Assembly: GCA_001942045.1 (NCBI GenBank)
Contig: MSTD01000026.1
Span: 40,528-84,544, forward strand
DNA: 44,017 nucleotides
Origin: Mycolicibacterium porcinum
GTDB taxonomy: Bacteria > Actinomycetota > Actinomycetes > Mycobacteriales > Mycobacteriaceae
Direction: 5' to 3'
Shown: positions 15,937 through 23,495 of the stretch, piece after piece
How positions within the stretch are numbered: position 1 is the first letter of the stretch
Layout: each line of letters starts with the position of its first letter
The notes under the pieces: model-generated
Database searches by the model: none
Seen by the model: only the letters and a program-made list of their open reading frames with translations
What the model was told of the DNA's origin: nothing
Program-made: the position numbers and the translations under genes

Positions 15937-16666
15937 TGTGGTTGATCTGGGGCGCCACCGGGCCGACGCCGAAGCCGTCCTTCGCGGCGGCCCCGGCCGA
16001 CGCCGCCGTGCCGTGCTCACGGTCGTCCTTCTTGTCGTCCTTGTCGTCGACGGGCTCCTGCTTGCCGTCGCCGGGTTCTTGGCCGCCGGCATCGGCACCC
16101 ATGGCAGCAGCGTCGCCGGCGCCGCCGGCCGCTTGGGTGGCGGTCTCGACGATGCCCTGCACGCCCTGCATGACCTGCTGCGGCACCTGTGTCATGGCTT
16201 GGGTCAGGCCTTGGAGCGGCTGGGTGATCGACTGCGCCATCTGCCCGGCCATCTGGCTGAACTGGCCCACCATCTGGCCCGCACCGCCCGCGGCCGAACT
16301 CGCGGATTCGGAGGTGCCCGAGCTGCCGACCGCGGATGCCGGCGAGCTTCCACCACCCAGCGCATCGGCCTGCGCCTTGAGCCGTTCGGCGGCAGCCATG
16401 TCCCCGCGCGCATACGCCTGTGAGGCCTGCCCGAGTAGTTCGGACATCCTGCCCGCTGCCACCTGGGTGGCGCCGAGCGCGCTGTCCCGCGCTGACTGGG
16501 CACCACCATGCGCGTTCTGGAACGGAAAGGCGATCGGGCCGAGCGTGGATGCGAGGTCCGTTGGGCCCGAGAACGCGTTCTTGAAGTTGTTCATGTCTTC
16601 ACCGACGCTGTCGAAGGTCCCTTGCAGGCCGGTGATGGCGCCCGTATCGGCGATGAACTGGTTCAT
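15917..16666 (-). CDS. Ala/Gly/Gln-rich protein, possible type VII secretion-associated
   Basis: A 249-residue protein I cannot assign firmly. Residues 1-105 look helical with a regular small/hydrophobic pattern (MNQFIADTGAITGLQGTFDS; later SELLGQASQAYARGDMAAAE), resembling EspC/WXG100-like type VII targets without a WxG motif. Residues 105-200 are low-complexity Gly/Ser/Ala then Gln/Met/Thr-rich (QFSQMAGQMAQSITQPLQGL). The end is acidic-basic (KQEPVDDKDDKKDDREHG) and then neutral. There is no signal peptide. The ATG at 16666 follows AGGGGG, and a -10 TAGAAT lies on the minus strand at 16706-16701, so it likely has its own promoter. Its 3' end overlaps the ABC-F gene end by 20 bp. Confidence 0.6.
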   Translation of the reverse strand: MNQFIADTGAITGLQGTFDSVGEDMNNFKNAFSGPTDLASTLGPIAFPFQNAHGGAQSARDSALGATQVAAGRMSELLGQASQAYARGDMAAAERLKAQADALGGGSSPASAVGSSGTSESASSAAGGAGQMVGQFSQMAGQMAQSITQPLQGLTQAMTQVPQQVMQGVQGIVETATQAAGGAGDAAAMGADAGGQEPGDGKQEPVDDKDDKKDDREHGTAASAGAAAKDGFGVGPVAPQINHINPRRQ

Positions 16667-16700
16667 CGAGCCCCCTGAAGATCATGCGGTCTGACTGCGC

Positions 16701-16706
16701 ATTCTA
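16701..16706 (-). promoter_or_regulatory. Candidate -10 box of the gene at 16666
   Basis: TAGAAT on the minus strand is one base from the TATAAT consensus and lies 35 bp before the ATG, between the ATPase stop and the next gene. The -35 region is poor. It suggests that the Ala/Gly-rich gene can be transcribed apart from the upstream ATPase. Confidence 0.4.
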
Positions 16707-16738
16707 CTGTCGGCGCGGATGGGCGCCGTGCGGGAAGC

Positions 16739-18820
16739 TCAGTGGGCCTGACGTGCGGCATCGTCAGCCGCGCCGATCATCCCGGCGTCGCGATATCGAG
16801 CCGAGACAGCGTGCAACGCCGCACCATCGCCGGCCGCCAGCGCGCGGGCGTGCGCCAGCGTCAGCTGTTCGAACGCGCAATCGAGATCCACCCGCGCCAA
16901 TGCGTCGACGGCGCGGGTGTCGCCCAGTCGCACGGCGTCGTGCAATGCCCGCAGCATCACCGCGGATTGGCCGCCACGCTCTGCGGCCTTGGCCGCCTGA
17001 CGAGCTGCCGCCACCGCACCCACCGAGTCGTTGCGGGCAGAGCAGGTCCAGGCTCGGGCCAGCGCCAACTCCGGCGCGAACAGCATCGACTTGAGCCCGT
17101 GCCGGGATTCCGCACGGGACAGTGCCTTTCCGGCTTCGACGGGCATGCCGCGTTGACCGACAGCCTGCGCCAACAACATCCAGGCCAGCGGACCCCAGGA
17201 ATACCCGGTCGGGGCCAACGCCGCAGTTGCCTTGCGCAACAACGTGATCGCCTCGTCATATCGGCCACGGACCAGCAGCACGTCGGCCATCAGCACCTCA
17301 CCGATGGAGCGGCCGGGCTGCAGCAGTTGGGTGAAATCGGTGATGCGCTTGGCCATCTCCTGGGCCTGATCCAGCTGACCGGTCATCAGCTGCGCCGTGG
17401 TCTGGCCGAACCCGCTGGTGAACCGCAACAGGCCGGGGTGTCCGGCCGCGAGTGCGCGCTGCGCCATCGCGTCGACCTGATCGAACTGACCGGTCCGAGC
17501 GAAACTGAGCGCCGCCGTCGACCCGGCCCAGCCGATCGCGGTGTCGTCGGCGGCGGGGGAGGCCAGCACCTCCAGTGCCAGGCCCAAAGCCCGTTGTGGC
17601 GCACCGGCATTCATCGCGAAGGTGGCCGCCAGGGCGTCGAGCGTGGTCTGAGCCGTCGGCGTCGAAACCCGGCGACGGGTGGCGCGCAGGAACGCGGTGG
17701 CGCGTTCGGGTTCCGAGAGCATCCAGAACTGATTCGCCGCCTGCGGCAGTGCCCATGCCATCAGTTGGTCCTCGGACAGGCCGGCCGGATCGATCTGTCC
17801 CAGGACGGCGTCGGCCTCACGACCGCGGCCCTGCCAGGCCAGCGCGTACGCCAAGGTGAGCAGCGCGGTGAAGTCCGAGCCGAAACCGGCAGAAGCCAAG
17901 GCGGCCCGCGCCAGTCGCTCACTCAGTTCGAGGTCGCCCAGCCGAAGTGCCTCGCCGGCCGCGGCGCTGAGTTCGTCCCCGGGCAGGGGGACGTCGCTGT
18001 CGAGGGCCAGCACCGCCACCCGCAGCCGGTCCACCACACCGGGGCGGGGTGCGGCGGCGAGCCGCTCGACCAGCGCGCTGCGCAACCGCCGCAGGCCGGG
18101 CCCACCGATCGTGGCGCGCATCGCGCTGAGGAACAGCGGATGCACACAGCGCGCCATTGCCTCGTCGACCCGCACCACGCCGCTGTGCTGCGCCTCCTGC
18201 ACGGCCTCGGTACTGGTCAGCGCTATCAAGTCGGCGACCGGCAGCGGATCGTGCACCGACAGCTGGCGCAGTACCGCGACCGCACCGCCGGGCAGATCGG
18301 ACAGGAACGTGGCTACCTGATCGGCCAGCCGGGCGTCGTCATGACCCGGCGGCGACATCACGACGCGACTCACCAGACCGTCACCCCACAACGCGGCGAC
18401 GTCGTCGGGCGCGTCGGCCTCGGATGCGGTGACGATGAGTTTGGCCGCCCCACTGACCGCGAGTTGGTACACCAGGGCCGCCGACAGGCGGTCCAGCAGA
18501 TGCGCGTCATCGACGATCAGCAACAGCTCGGACCCGAGTGCCTCACGTGCGGCCCGAAGTACGTCGGCCGTCCTGCCCGTCGAGGGAATGTCGATCAGGT
18601 GGGCAACCGCGGCGAACGGGACGGCGGCCGCCGATTCGGTGCCGGTGATCCACACGACGCGACGGAAATCGCTCGCGAGATGTTCGGCCGCGGTGCGTGC
18701 CACCGAGGTCTTGCCGACACCCGAAGGGCCGAGGAGAGCGGCGCCGCAGCGTTCCTGCAGGCCGGCCTCGAGGCCATCGAGTACGCGGTCACGCGGTGCG
18801 ATCACCCAGTCGACAGCCAT
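16739..18820 (-). CDS. STAND-like ATPase with helical-repeat region, no LuxR HTH
   Basis: A 693-residue protein built like the large MalT/LuxR-type regulators. It has a P-loop NTPase (Walker A GPSGVGKTS about 31-39, Walker B LLLIVDDAHLLDRL about 98-111), a winged-helix-like middle (about 185-250) and then a long alpha-helical, TPR-like array to the end. In those regulators a LuxR helix-turn-helix follows a sequence like the final ARYRDAGMIGAADDAARQA; here the protein stops at that point and the next 70 bp encode no HTH. It may sense or bind partners without binding DNA itself. It starts 10 bp after the STAS gene stop, so the two are probably co-expressed. Possibly related to Rv1204c by position; not verified. 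Confidence 0.8.
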   Translation of the reverse strand: MAVDWVIAPRDRVLDGLEAGLQERCGAALLGPSGVGKTSVARTAAEHLASDFRRVVWITGTESAAAVPFAAVAHLIDIPSTGRTADVLRAAREALGSELLLIVDDAHLLDRLSAALVYQLAVSGAAKLIVTASEADAPDDVAALWGDGLVSRVVMSPPGHDDARLADQVATFLSDLPGGAVAVLRQLSVHDPLPVADLIALTSTEAVQEAQHSGVVRVDEAMARCVHPLFLSAMRATIGGPGLRRLRSALVERLAAAPRPGVVDRLRVAVLALDSDVPLPGDELSAAAGEALRLGDLELSERLARAALASAGFGSDFTALLTLAYALAWQGRGREADAVLGQIDPAGLSEDQLMAWALPQAANQFWMLSEPERATAFLRATRRRVSTPTAQTTLDALAATFAMNAGAPQRALGLALEVLASPAADDTAIGWAGSTAALSFARTGQFDQVDAMAQRALAAGHPGLLRFTSGFGQTTAQLMTGQLDQAQEMAKRITDFTQLLQPGRSIGEVLMADVLLVRGRYDEAITLLRKATAALAPTGYSWGPLAWMLLAQAVGQRGMPVEAGKALSRAESRHGLKSMLFAPELALARAWTCSARNDSVGAVAAARQAAKAAERGGQSAVMLRALHDAVRLGDTRAVDALARVDLDCAFEQLTLAHARALAAGDGAALHAVSARYRDAGMIGAADDAARQAH

Positions 18821-18830
18821 CCATCGAATC

Positions 18831-19220
18831 CTATGGGGGAGGGTGGCCGTTCAACGCGGAATCGAGGTCCGGGTGCGCCGACACCGCGTCGTCCATGCCG
18901 CATTCGGCGATGATTCGCCGGATGCTCGGCTGGCGGATGACAAGCCGCACCGTGACGCCACGCTGGCGGCTGTCAACAGCCTGTTTGGCCAGGGCGACCA
19001 GCGCCCCGCAGCTCATGAAATCCAGCGATCCGCAGTCGACGACGAGCAACGAGCCCTCGGGTACAGCGGCGGCCGACTCGTCGAGCATCCGCTGCCAGTC
19101 GGATTCGTTGTGGGCATCGACCTGTCCGGAGACCTGAACGATGAGGCCTCCGGGTGTGGGGTGAGCCATCCAGTGCAGCTCGTGATCCTGCTGGTTCGAT
19201 TCCACGATGAAACCGAGCAT
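18831..19220 (-). CDS. STAS-domain protein (anti-sigma-factor-antagonist-like)
   Basis: A 129-residue protein that is essentially one STAS domain (about 22-120): GLIVQVSGQVDAHNESDWQR, then LLVVDCGSLDFMSCGALVAL, then VRLVIRQPSIRRIIAECGM. STAS proteins such as SpoIIAA bind anti-sigma kinases or related partners, controlled by phosphorylation of a Ser in the D-(F/I)-x-S-S/C-G-x-x loop; here the loop reads LDFMSCGAL, so the Ser is present. An ATG at residue 18 (MAHPTPGG) is an alternative start. It is 10 bp upstream of the ATPase gene and 42 bp downstream of a TetR gene, with a palindromic operator in that gap. No anti-sigma kinase or sigma factor is adjacent. Confidence 0.82.
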   Translation of the reverse strand: MLGFIVESNQQDHELHWMAHPTPGGLIVQVSGQVDAHNESDWQRMLDESAAAVPEGSLLVVDCGSLDFMSCGALVALAKQAVDSRQRGVTVRLVIRQPSIRRIIAECGMDDAVSAHPDLDSALNGHPPP

Positions 19221-19230
19221 ACCGATCTTG

Positions 19231-19245
19231 GTTTACGTTGTAAAC
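19231..19245. promoter_or_regulatory. Perfect GTTTAC-N3-GTAAAC operator-like palindrome
   Basis: GTTTAC (19231-19236) and GTAAAC (19240-19245) form a perfect inverted repeat with a 3-base centre, AT-rich in a GC-rich setting. It lies 10 bp before the STAS-gene start and just after the TetR stop. This resembles operators of TetR-family proteins. The neighbouring TetR (start 19943) is the obvious candidate binder; that is inference. Confidence 0.55.
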
Positions 19246-19262
19246 GAAGCTGCTCAGTGCTA

Positions 19263-19943
19263 CTACAGCCAGGTTTCGATGCGATCAAGCAGGGCCTCCA
19301 TCGCGTCCTCGAACTCGTCGGCGCTGTGGTCCTCGGCCAGCATCGGCTGCAGCCGCCGCAGGTTCGGGTAGTCGGCCAGGGACGTGTCGGGCCGCGCCGC
19401 ATCGTCGAGAGCCGCCTCGTCCGGGCTGAGCGCCACCCCGCGCGCAGACACCTCGAGCAGCAACTGGCCCACCAGGAACGTCGTGTACGTCCGATAGGCG
19501 GCCACGGCCGCATCGTCGCTGAACCCGTAGGAGATCAGCGTCTCGAGGAACGTCTCCATCCAGCGCAGGCTCCGCAACGGCGGCCGTACCCACGGGGCTT
19601 CCGGCGCTTCCGTCGCCACGAGCGGAAACACCTCGGGATGTTCGATGGCGATCCGGCGCACGCCGTGTCCGAGCCGGATCAGGAAGTCCTGCCAGCCGTC
19701 CTCCTGCCGGCGCGCGGCCAGCTGATCGGTGTACAGCCGGTCCACGATGTGGTTGACGACGCCGGTCAGCAGATCGCCCCGGCTGTGCACGTAGCGGTAG
19801 AGCGCCATCGCCTCGACACCGCAAGCCCCGCCGAGCCGCCGCATGGTCAACTTCGTCAAGCCCTCGCGATCGATCAACCCGATCGCGGTATCCAAGATGA
19901 ACTCGCGACTCAACCTTGTCGGCTGATCGACATCGTCACTCAC
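19263..19943 (-). CDS. TetR/AcrR-family transcriptional regulator
   Basis: A 226-residue TetR-type regulator. The N-terminal helix-turn-helix is LSREFILDTAIGLIDREGLT, then MRRLGGACGVEAMALYRYVH (about residues 10-55). The C-terminal part resembles the TetR_C_1 ligand domain (...LLRVSARGVALSPDE-like region, LLLEVSARG). An upstream open frame exists to 20015, but I place the start at the GTG at 19943 because GGAGGG lies 9 bp before it and the HTH follows directly. It is the first gene of a minus-strand series with the STAS protein and ATPase. No palindrome was seen in front of its own start; the nearest operator-like site is after its stop (19231-19245). Confidence 0.85.
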   Translation of the reverse strand: MSDDVDQPTRLSREFILDTAIGLIDREGLTKLTMRRLGGACGVEAMALYRYVHSRGDLLTGVVNHIVDRLYTDQLAARRQEDGWQDFLIRLGHGVRRIAIEHPEVFPLVATEAPEAPWVRPPLRSLRWMETFLETLISYGFSDDAAVAAYRTYTTFLVGQLLLEVSARGVALSPDEAALDDAARPDTSLADYPNLRRLQPMLAEDHSADEFEDAMEALLDRIETWL

Positions 19944-20049
19944 CAGGACCGTCCCTCCGCGTTCAGCCCAGTGTCCCCGCGAGCCGCGGCCGAGTCCATC
20001 ACCAATGGCGCCCACCCGTCATCGGCGGTTCACCGTCACCCTCTAGTTT

Positions 20050-20616
20050 GTGTACGTGTCCGGTGAAACTGACCGCGAGTTTGCGGTGTGTGTCTATTGC
20101 GCTTCGGGGCCCACCCATCCCGAGCTGCTGGCATTGGCCAGTGAGGTCGGGGTGGCCATCGCCAAGCGCGGATGGACGCTGGTCTCCGGCGGCGGCAACG
20201 TCTCGGCCATGGGCGCGGTCGCCCGGGCCGCGCGCTCGTCCAACGGCCGCACGGTGGGCGTGATCCCCAAGGCGCTCGTGCACCGGGAACTCGCTGACGT
20301 GGACGCCGAAGAACTCGTGGTCACCGACACCATGCGGGAACGCAAGAAGGAGATGGAGGACCGCTCCGACGCGTTCATCGCGCTGCCCGGTGGCATCGGC
20401 ACGCTCGAAGAGTTCTTCGAGGCCTGGACGGCCGGATACCTGGGGATGCACGAGAAACCCGTGGTGTTGCTCGATCCGTTCGGTCACTACGACGGATTGT
20501 TGACCTGGTTGCGCAGCCTCGTTGACTCCGGCTACGTGAGTAGCCAGGCCCTGGACCGGCTGGTCGTCGTCGACGAGGTCTCCGCTGCGCTCGAGGCGTG
20601 CGCGCCGCTTACCTAG
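20050..20616 (+). CDS. LOG-family cytokinin riboside monophosphate phosphoribohydrolase
   Basis: A 188-residue LOG (Lonely Guy) protein, which releases adenine-type cytokinin bases from their riboside 5'-monophosphates. The signatures VCVYCASG, SGGGNVSAMGAVARAA, the catalytic MRERKKEM and the nucleotide motif PGGIGTLEEFFE are all present. The M. tuberculosis homologue Rv1205 is reported to be a LOG whose cytokinin products accumulate when it is not degraded by the proteasome. The start is a GTG at 20050, with a second in-frame GTG at 20056; neither has a clear Shine-Dalgarno. It precedes fadD6 as in M. tuberculosis. Confidence 0.93.
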   Translation: MYVSGETDREFAVCVYCASGPTHPELLALASEVGVAIAKRGWTLVSGGGNVSAMGAVARAARSSNGRTVGVIPKALVHRELADVDAEELVVTDTMRERKKEMEDRSDAFIALPGGIGTLEEFFEAWTAGYLGMHEKPVVLLDPFGHYDGLLTWLRSLVDSGYVSSQALDRLVVVDEVSAALEACAPLT

Positions 20617-20623
20617 AACCGGC

Positions 20624-20639
20624 GGTAACGGCGGTTACC
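20624..20639. promoter_or_regulatory. GGTAAC-N4-GTTACC dyad upstream of fadD6
   Basis: GGTAAC (20624-20629) and GTTACC (20634-20639) are exact inverted repeats with a 4-base spacer. A -10-like TATGGT (20648-20653) follows 8 bp later, so the dyad would overlap the -35 region of the fadD6 promoter, consistent with repression by a TetR-like fatty-acid regulator. The regulator is unknown. Confidence 0.45.
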
Positions 20640-20707
20640 AGCGCGGCTATGGTGTTGGCCACACGAGAGCCATCTCGAGACCCAAACAACGCGCAGGGGG
20701 AGACCGC

Positions 20708-22486
20708 ATGACCGACCAGAAATCGGGCACCAGGAGCAGTGTCGGCCTACTCGACCTCGCCAGCCAGGTACCCGGTCTGCTGATGGATGCGCCGGTCATC
20801 GCACGAGGCGTGCTCACCGGGATGATGGCCCGGCCGACGGCCAAGACCTCGATCGGCAAGGTGTTCCAAGAGCGGGCCGCGCAGTATGCCGACCGGGTTT
20901 TCCTGAAGTTCGGCGACGAGCGGATCACCTACCGCGAGGCCAACGAGACGGTGAACCGCTATGCCGCGGTGCTCGCCGCCAAAGGCGTCGGCCACGGCGA
21001 CGTGGTCGGGGTGATGCTGCGGAACTCGCCCGACGCGGTGCTGCTGATGCTCGCGATTGTCAAGTGCGGCGCCGTCGCGGGCATGCTCAACTACCACCAG
21101 CGCGGCAAGGTGCTGGCCCACAGCTTCGGGCTGCTCGACGCCGCGGCCGTGGTGGCCGAGTCCGACCTGATCGAGCACATCACCGAATGCGGTGCCGAGG
21201 TCAACGGCCTGATCACGGTCGAGGAACTGCGCCGGCTGGCGTCCACCGCGCCCACCACCAACCCGGCCAGCACGTCGGCTGTCCTGGCTAAGGACAAGGC
21301 GTTCTACATCTTCACCTCGGGCACCACCGGCATGCCCAAGGCCAGCGTCATGACGCACTACCGCTGGCTGCGCGCCCTGGCTGGATTCGGCGGCCTGGGA
21401 CTGCGGCTGCACAGCGACGACACCCTGTACTGCTGCCTGCCGCTCTATCACAACAACGCGCTGACCGTCTCGGTCGGATCGGCGCTGAACTCGGGTGCCG
21501 CGCTGGCCCTCGGCAAGTCGTTCTCGGCCTCGAGGTTCTGGGACGACGTGATCGCCTACGACGCCACCGCGTTCGTCTACATCGGCGAGATCTGCGGCTA
21601 CCTGCTCAACCAGCCGCCCAAGCCGACCGACCGTGCGCACAAGGTCCGCGTCATCGTCGGCAACGGACTGCGTCCGGCCATCTGGGACGAGTTCACCCAG
21701 CGGTTCGGCATTCCCCGCGTCTGCGAGTTCTACGCCGCCAGCGAGGGCAACACCGCCTTCGTCAACGTCTTCAACGTGTCGAAGTCCACGGGCATCTGCC
21801 CGAGCCCGGTCGCCTTCGTCGAATACGACGCCGACAGCGGCGAACCCGCCCGCGGCGCCGACGGCCGGCTGCGCAAGGTCAAGCGCGGCGAGCCGGGGCT
21901 GATGCTGTCGAAGATCAGCGCGCTGCAGCCGTTCGACGGGTACACCGATCCGTCGGCCAGCGAGAAGAAGCTGGTGCGCAACGCGTTCAAGGACGGCGAC
22001 GTCTGGTTCAACACCGGCGACCTGATGCGGTCGCAGGGCCTGGGCCACGCCGCGTTCGCCGACCGGCTCGGTGACACCTTCCGGTGGAAGGGCGAGAACG
22101 TGGCGACCACCGAGGTGGAGGCGGCGCTCGCCGGGAACCCGGCCGTCGACGAGTGCACGGTGTTCGGTGTCGAGGTGCCCGGTGCGGGCGGCCGCGCCGG
22201 CATGGCCGCCATCCAGCTCAAGGCCGACCACGAGTTCGACGGCAAGGCGATCGCCGACGCGTTCTATAGCCACCTCCCCTCATACGCTGTGCCGCTGTTC
22301 GTCCGCGTCGTCACCGAACTGGCCCACACCTCCACGTTCAAGAGTCAGAAGGTCGAGCTGCGCAAGCAGGGCTACGGATCGGACATCACGGATCCGCTGT
22401 ACGTGCTGGCCGGCCGGGACGAAGGCTACGTGCCGTTCTACCCCGAATACCCCGACGAAGTGACGGCCGGCAAGCGGCCCAAGTAG
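20708..22486 (+). CDS. fadD6: Long-chain acyl-CoA synthetase FadD6 (FATP-like)
   Basis: A 592-residue AMP-binding enzyme of the very-long-chain acyl-CoA synthetase/fatty-acid transport protein branch. It makes acyl-CoA from fatty acid, ATP and CoA, probably at the inner membrane face. Motifs: P-loop FYIFTSGTTGMPKASV (about 198-213), CLPLYHNNAL, EFYAASEGNTAFVN, FNTGDLMRSQGLGHAAFADR, DTFRWKGENVATTEVE and the C-terminal FKSQKVELRKQGY, which are characteristic of FATP-type enzymes. Length is close to Rv1206 (597). The ATG at 20708 follows CAGGGGGAG. Fatty-acid specificity cannot be read from sequence. Confidence 0.94.
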   Translation: MTDQKSGTRSSVGLLDLASQVPGLLMDAPVIARGVLTGMMARPTAKTSIGKVFQERAAQYADRVFLKFGDERITYREANETVNRYAAVLAAKGVGHGDVVGVMLRNSPDAVLLMLAIVKCGAVAGMLNYHQRGKVLAHSFGLLDAAAVVAESDLIEHITECGAEVNGLITVEELRRLASTAPTTNPASTSAVLAKDKAFYIFTSGTTGMPKASVMTHYRWLRALAGFGGLGLRLHSDDTLYCCLPLYHNNALTVSVGSALNSGAALALGKSFSASRFWDDVIAYDATAFVYIGEICGYLLNQPPKPTDRAHKVRVIVGNGLRPAIWDEFTQRFGIPRVCEFYAASEGNTAFVNVFNVSKSTGICPSPVAFVEYDADSGEPARGADGRLRKVKRGEPGLMLSKISALQPFDGYTDPSASEKKLVRNAFKDGDVWFNTGDLMRSQGLGHAAFADRLGDTFRWKGENVATTEVEAALAGNPAVDECTVFGVEVPGAGGRAGMAAIQLKADHEFDGKAIADAFYSHLPSYAVPLFVRVVTELAHTSTFKSQKVELRKQGYGSDITDPLYVLAGRDEGYVPFYPEYPDEVTAGKRPK

Positions 22487-22619
22487 TCGGGGGCGGATAG
22501 CGCCGCGCCGATTTCCACGCCTGGGTCGTCGATCGCGTCCGGCGACGACCAACAGGTAGGAAACGACGCGAAGCTGGCGCGAATACTGCGGCGGATGCCG
22601 CACCAGGCACTATGGAGGC

Positions 22620-23495
22620 GTGTTGTCGACGTTCTGTGGTCGCCCGGTCGCGGCTGACCGCGCGCTGATCATGGCGATCGTCAACCGGACGCCGGACTCG
22701 TTCTACGACCGCGGGGCCACCTTCACCGACGACGCCGCCAAAGAAGCAGCGCGCCGCGTCATCGACGAGGGGGCCGACGTGATCGACGTCGGCGGGGTCA
22801 AAGCCGGTCCCGGCAGCATGGTCGACGCCGACGAGGAGATCGCGCGCGTCGTGCCGTTCATCGAATGGCTGCGCACCACCTACCCCGATCAGCTGATCAG
22901 CGTCGACACCTGGCGCGCCGCGGTGGCCAAGCAGGCCTGTGCGGCCGGCGCCGATCTGATCAACGACACCTGGGCAGGTGCGGACCCGGGGCTGCCGGAG
23001 GTCGCCGCTGAATTCGGCGCCGGGCTGGTGTGCTCCCACACCGGCGGCGCCGTGCCGCGCACCCGGCCGTTCCGGGTGAACTACGGGATCACCGAACGCG
23101 GCGTCGTCGACGACGTCATCGCCGAGGTGACCGCCGCGGCCGAGCGGGCGGTAGCAACGGGTGTGCCGCGGGATCGGATCCTGATCGACCCGACCCATGA
23201 TTTCGGTAAAAACACTCATCACGGTCTTAGTTTGTTGCGCCACGTAAAAGATCTTGTTAAGACCGGATGGCCGGTCCTGATGGCGCTGAGCAACAAGGAT
23301 TTCGTCGGGGAGACTCTGGGTGTGGATCTGACCGAACGCCTGGAGGGCACCCTGGCCGCGACGGCACTCGCCGCCGCGGATGGAGCCGCCATGTTTCGGG
23401 TACACGAAGTCGGACCCACTCGGCGCGTGCTGGAAATGGTCGCGTCGATCCAGGGAGTGCGGGCACCCGCACGAACAGTGAGGGGGCTCGCGTGA
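22620..23495 (+). CDS. folP2: Dihydropteroate synthase-like protein FolP2
   Basis: A 291-residue TIM-barrel pterin-binding protein of the DHPS family: MAIVNRTPDSFYDRGATF, DVIDVGGVKAGPG, ISVDTWRA, LINDTWAGADP, LIDPTHDFGKNT. It is the second mycobacterial paralogue (Rv1207), not FolP1. Published work on mycobacterial FolP2 reports no evident DHPS activity, so a true folate role is doubtful. The start is a GTG at 22620; the M. tuberculosis protein has a longer, repeat-like N-terminus that is absent here. The stop overlaps the gpgS GTG (GTGA), linking it to glucosylglycerate synthesis. Confidence 0.93.
   Translation: MLSTFCGRPVAADRALIMAIVNRTPDSFYDRGATFTDDAAKEAARRVIDEGADVIDVGGVKAGPGSMVDADEEIARVVPFIEWLRTTYPDQLISVDTWRAAVAKQACAAGADLINDTWAGADPGLPEVAAEFGAGLVCSHTGGAVPRTRPFRVNYGITERGVVDDVIAEVTAAAERAVATGVPRDRILIDPTHDFGKNTHHGLSLLRHVKDLVKTGWPVLMALSNKDFVGETLGVDLTERLEGTLAATALAAADGAAMFRVHEVGPTRRVLEMVASIQGVRAPARTVRGLA

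Noticed and set aside
16667..16738. Possible remnant of a LuxR helix-turn-helix after the ATPase stop
   Set aside because: Reading the minus strand past the stop in all frames gave no LTxRE or related HTH pattern; the stretch holds a -10 and ribosome binding site for the next gene instead.
16742..18913. Long plus-strand open frame (723 codons) opposite the STAND-like ATPase gene
   Set aside because: Arg/Gly/Gln/His-rich composition without any domain; it mirrors the third-position GC bias of the real minus-strand gene, a known artefact in GC-rich genomes.
20747..22273. Minus-strand open frame (508 codons) opposite fadD6
   Set aside because: Val/Gly/Arg/His-rich shadow of a clear acyl-CoA synthetase gene; no ribosome binding site or domain.
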